Assembly: GCA_964387775.1 (NCBI GenBank)
Contig: CAYLZO010000298.1
Location: 1-5,388 of the forward strand
Direction: 5' to 3'
DNA: 5,388 nucleotides
From: CAYLZO01 sp964387775
Lineage (GTDB): Bacteria; Chloroflexota; Anaerolineae; JAAYZQ01
The notes beneath the pieces were generated by a model, which saw only the letters and a list, made by a program, of their open reading frames with translations, was not told the DNA's origin and did not search any database. The position numbers and the translations under genes are program-made. Below are positions 5,070 through 5,388 of the stretch, piece by piece. The first letter of the stretch is position 1; each line of letters starts with the position of its first letter.

Positions 5070-5098
5070 ATCTTACCCCAAAATAGAACAAATGTCAA
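5070..5098 (-). promoter_or_regulatory. sigma-70-type promoter of ssb
   Basis: Read on the minus strand: TTGACA (-35, 5098-5093), exactly 17 bases, then TAAGAT (-10, 5075-5070). The -35 is perfect consensus and the -10 differs at two positions from TATAAT. The predicted start near 5063 gives a leader of about 55 bases to the ssb ATG. The surrounding sequence is AT-rich, as expected for a promoter. Confidence 0.75.
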
Positions 5099-5198
5099 CT
5101 CTTCGCAGGTATGCTTCCGCAATTCTGAATATGACCAAGATCTTTCATATTAGCCCAGACGGGGAAGGGGGTTCTACGAGATTCGAGCACCTGAAACC

Positions 5199-5217
5199 CA
5201 CAACACTCAGTGTTGTG
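5199..5217. repeat. 19-base palindrome CACAACACT-C-AGTGTTGTG
   Basis: Perfect 9-bp inverted repeat around a single central base. With effectively no loop it is a better candidate for a dimeric regulator's binding site, or a dispersed palindrome, than for an RNA hairpin. It lies about 100 bases upstream of the ssb -35 on one side and about 80 bases upstream of the plus-strand promoter candidate on the other. Confidence 0.45.
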
Positions 5218-5294
5218 AGCAGCGCCGACCACTACCCATCGTGGGTCACGATTCGGCTGCGCCTCCGGTTCCCTATCGCGGCTCGATGGGCAAC

Positions 5295-5323
5295 TTGCCC
5301 CAGATCTCAAAGCATGGTATACT
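5295..5323 (+). promoter_or_regulatory. candidate plus-strand promoter near the right edge
   Basis: TTGCCC (5295-5300), exactly 17 bases, then TATACT (5318-5323), preceded by TGG, giving an extended -10 (TGnTATACT). The predicted start is around 5329-5331. An ATG begins at 5329 and its frame is open to the edge (MPYVNTRLLC), so a leaderless transcript is conceivable. The product, or a structured RNA, would lie outside the window. Confidence 0.4.
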
Positions 5324-5388
5324 GGGAAATGCCTTACGTCAACACTCGACTACTTTGCGCAGGCATTGCGCCGATTCCGTCTGAGAAT

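Larger units (their letters stand above)
5099..5388. other. 290-base stretch without a confident gene
   Basis: Base composition is lower in GC than the neighbouring genes. A plus-strand frame is open from ATG 5131 (upstream ATG 5092) to the window end, beginning MTKIFHISPDGEGGSTRF. It lacks an obvious ribosome binding site and the strong third-position GC of the other genes, and I recognise no family in it. A 71-codon minus-strand frame (5310-5095) overlaps the ssb promoter and is also unconvincing. Structure seen: a 19-base palindrome (5199-5217), CCCATCG/CGATGGG (5235-5241 and 5284-5290) enclosing 42 bases, and a promoter-like pair at 5295-5323. It may be the upstream region of a gene or RNA beyond the right edge. 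Confidence 0.4.

Noticed and set aside
4274..5086. 270-codon plus-strand frame opposite ssb and DUF3467
   Set aside because: Antisense shadow of two recognised genes, with no family-like sequence of its own.
5095..5310. 71-codon minus-strand frame upstream of ssb
   Set aside because: It overlaps the ssb -35 element, has no ribosome binding site and no recognisable protein character.

Overview
This window looks like bacterial chromosome from a GC-rich organism. The protein sequences (Der, SSB, a DUF3467 protein, pirin, a UMF1-type transporter) and the abundance of small dispersed inverted repeats suggest a Chloroflexota member of the Anaerolineae or Caldilineae type. That placement is inference from general resemblance; no rRNA or other decisive marker is present.

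Left part, plus strand (1-2414). The window opens inside a UMF1/Atg22-type MFS transporter whose C-terminal five membrane segments are visible, followed by a plausible Rho-independent terminator. Next is a 5'-truncated PIG-L/LmbE-type deacetylase with no start and no catalytic N-terminus. Its reading frame ends inside a dispersed GCAGAGACGCAGAG-type repeat. A pirin-family gene follows, disrupted near its 3' end by a ~161-bp MITE-like element with matching terminal inverted repeats and a target-site duplication. The lost 28-residue tail can still be read, in another frame, on the far side of the element.

Middle (2415-2567). This convergent intergenic gap holds two strong hairpins and no gene.

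Right part, minus strand (5098 to 2568). A well-formed promoter drives ssb. Downstream in the same direction come a small DUF3467 protein and the ribosome-assembly GTPase Der. The ssb-DUF3467 gap carries a terminator-like hairpin and a GTGCGTGG-type inverted repeat. The DUF3467-der gap carries a second MITE-like element (97 bp, 15-bp perfect terminal repeats, AGGCA duplications) ending 16 bp upstream of the der start. The last ~290 bases have no confident gene, only a palindrome, a possible plus-strand promoter and an open frame running off the edge.

ssb and der are housekeeping genes acting on DNA and ribosomes; the left-hand genes have no evident shared pathway. I see no new defence or biosynthetic system. 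The distinctive feature is that nearly every intergenic gap carries a different small repeat or hairpin, and that at least one gene has been altered by such an insertion and another truncated.
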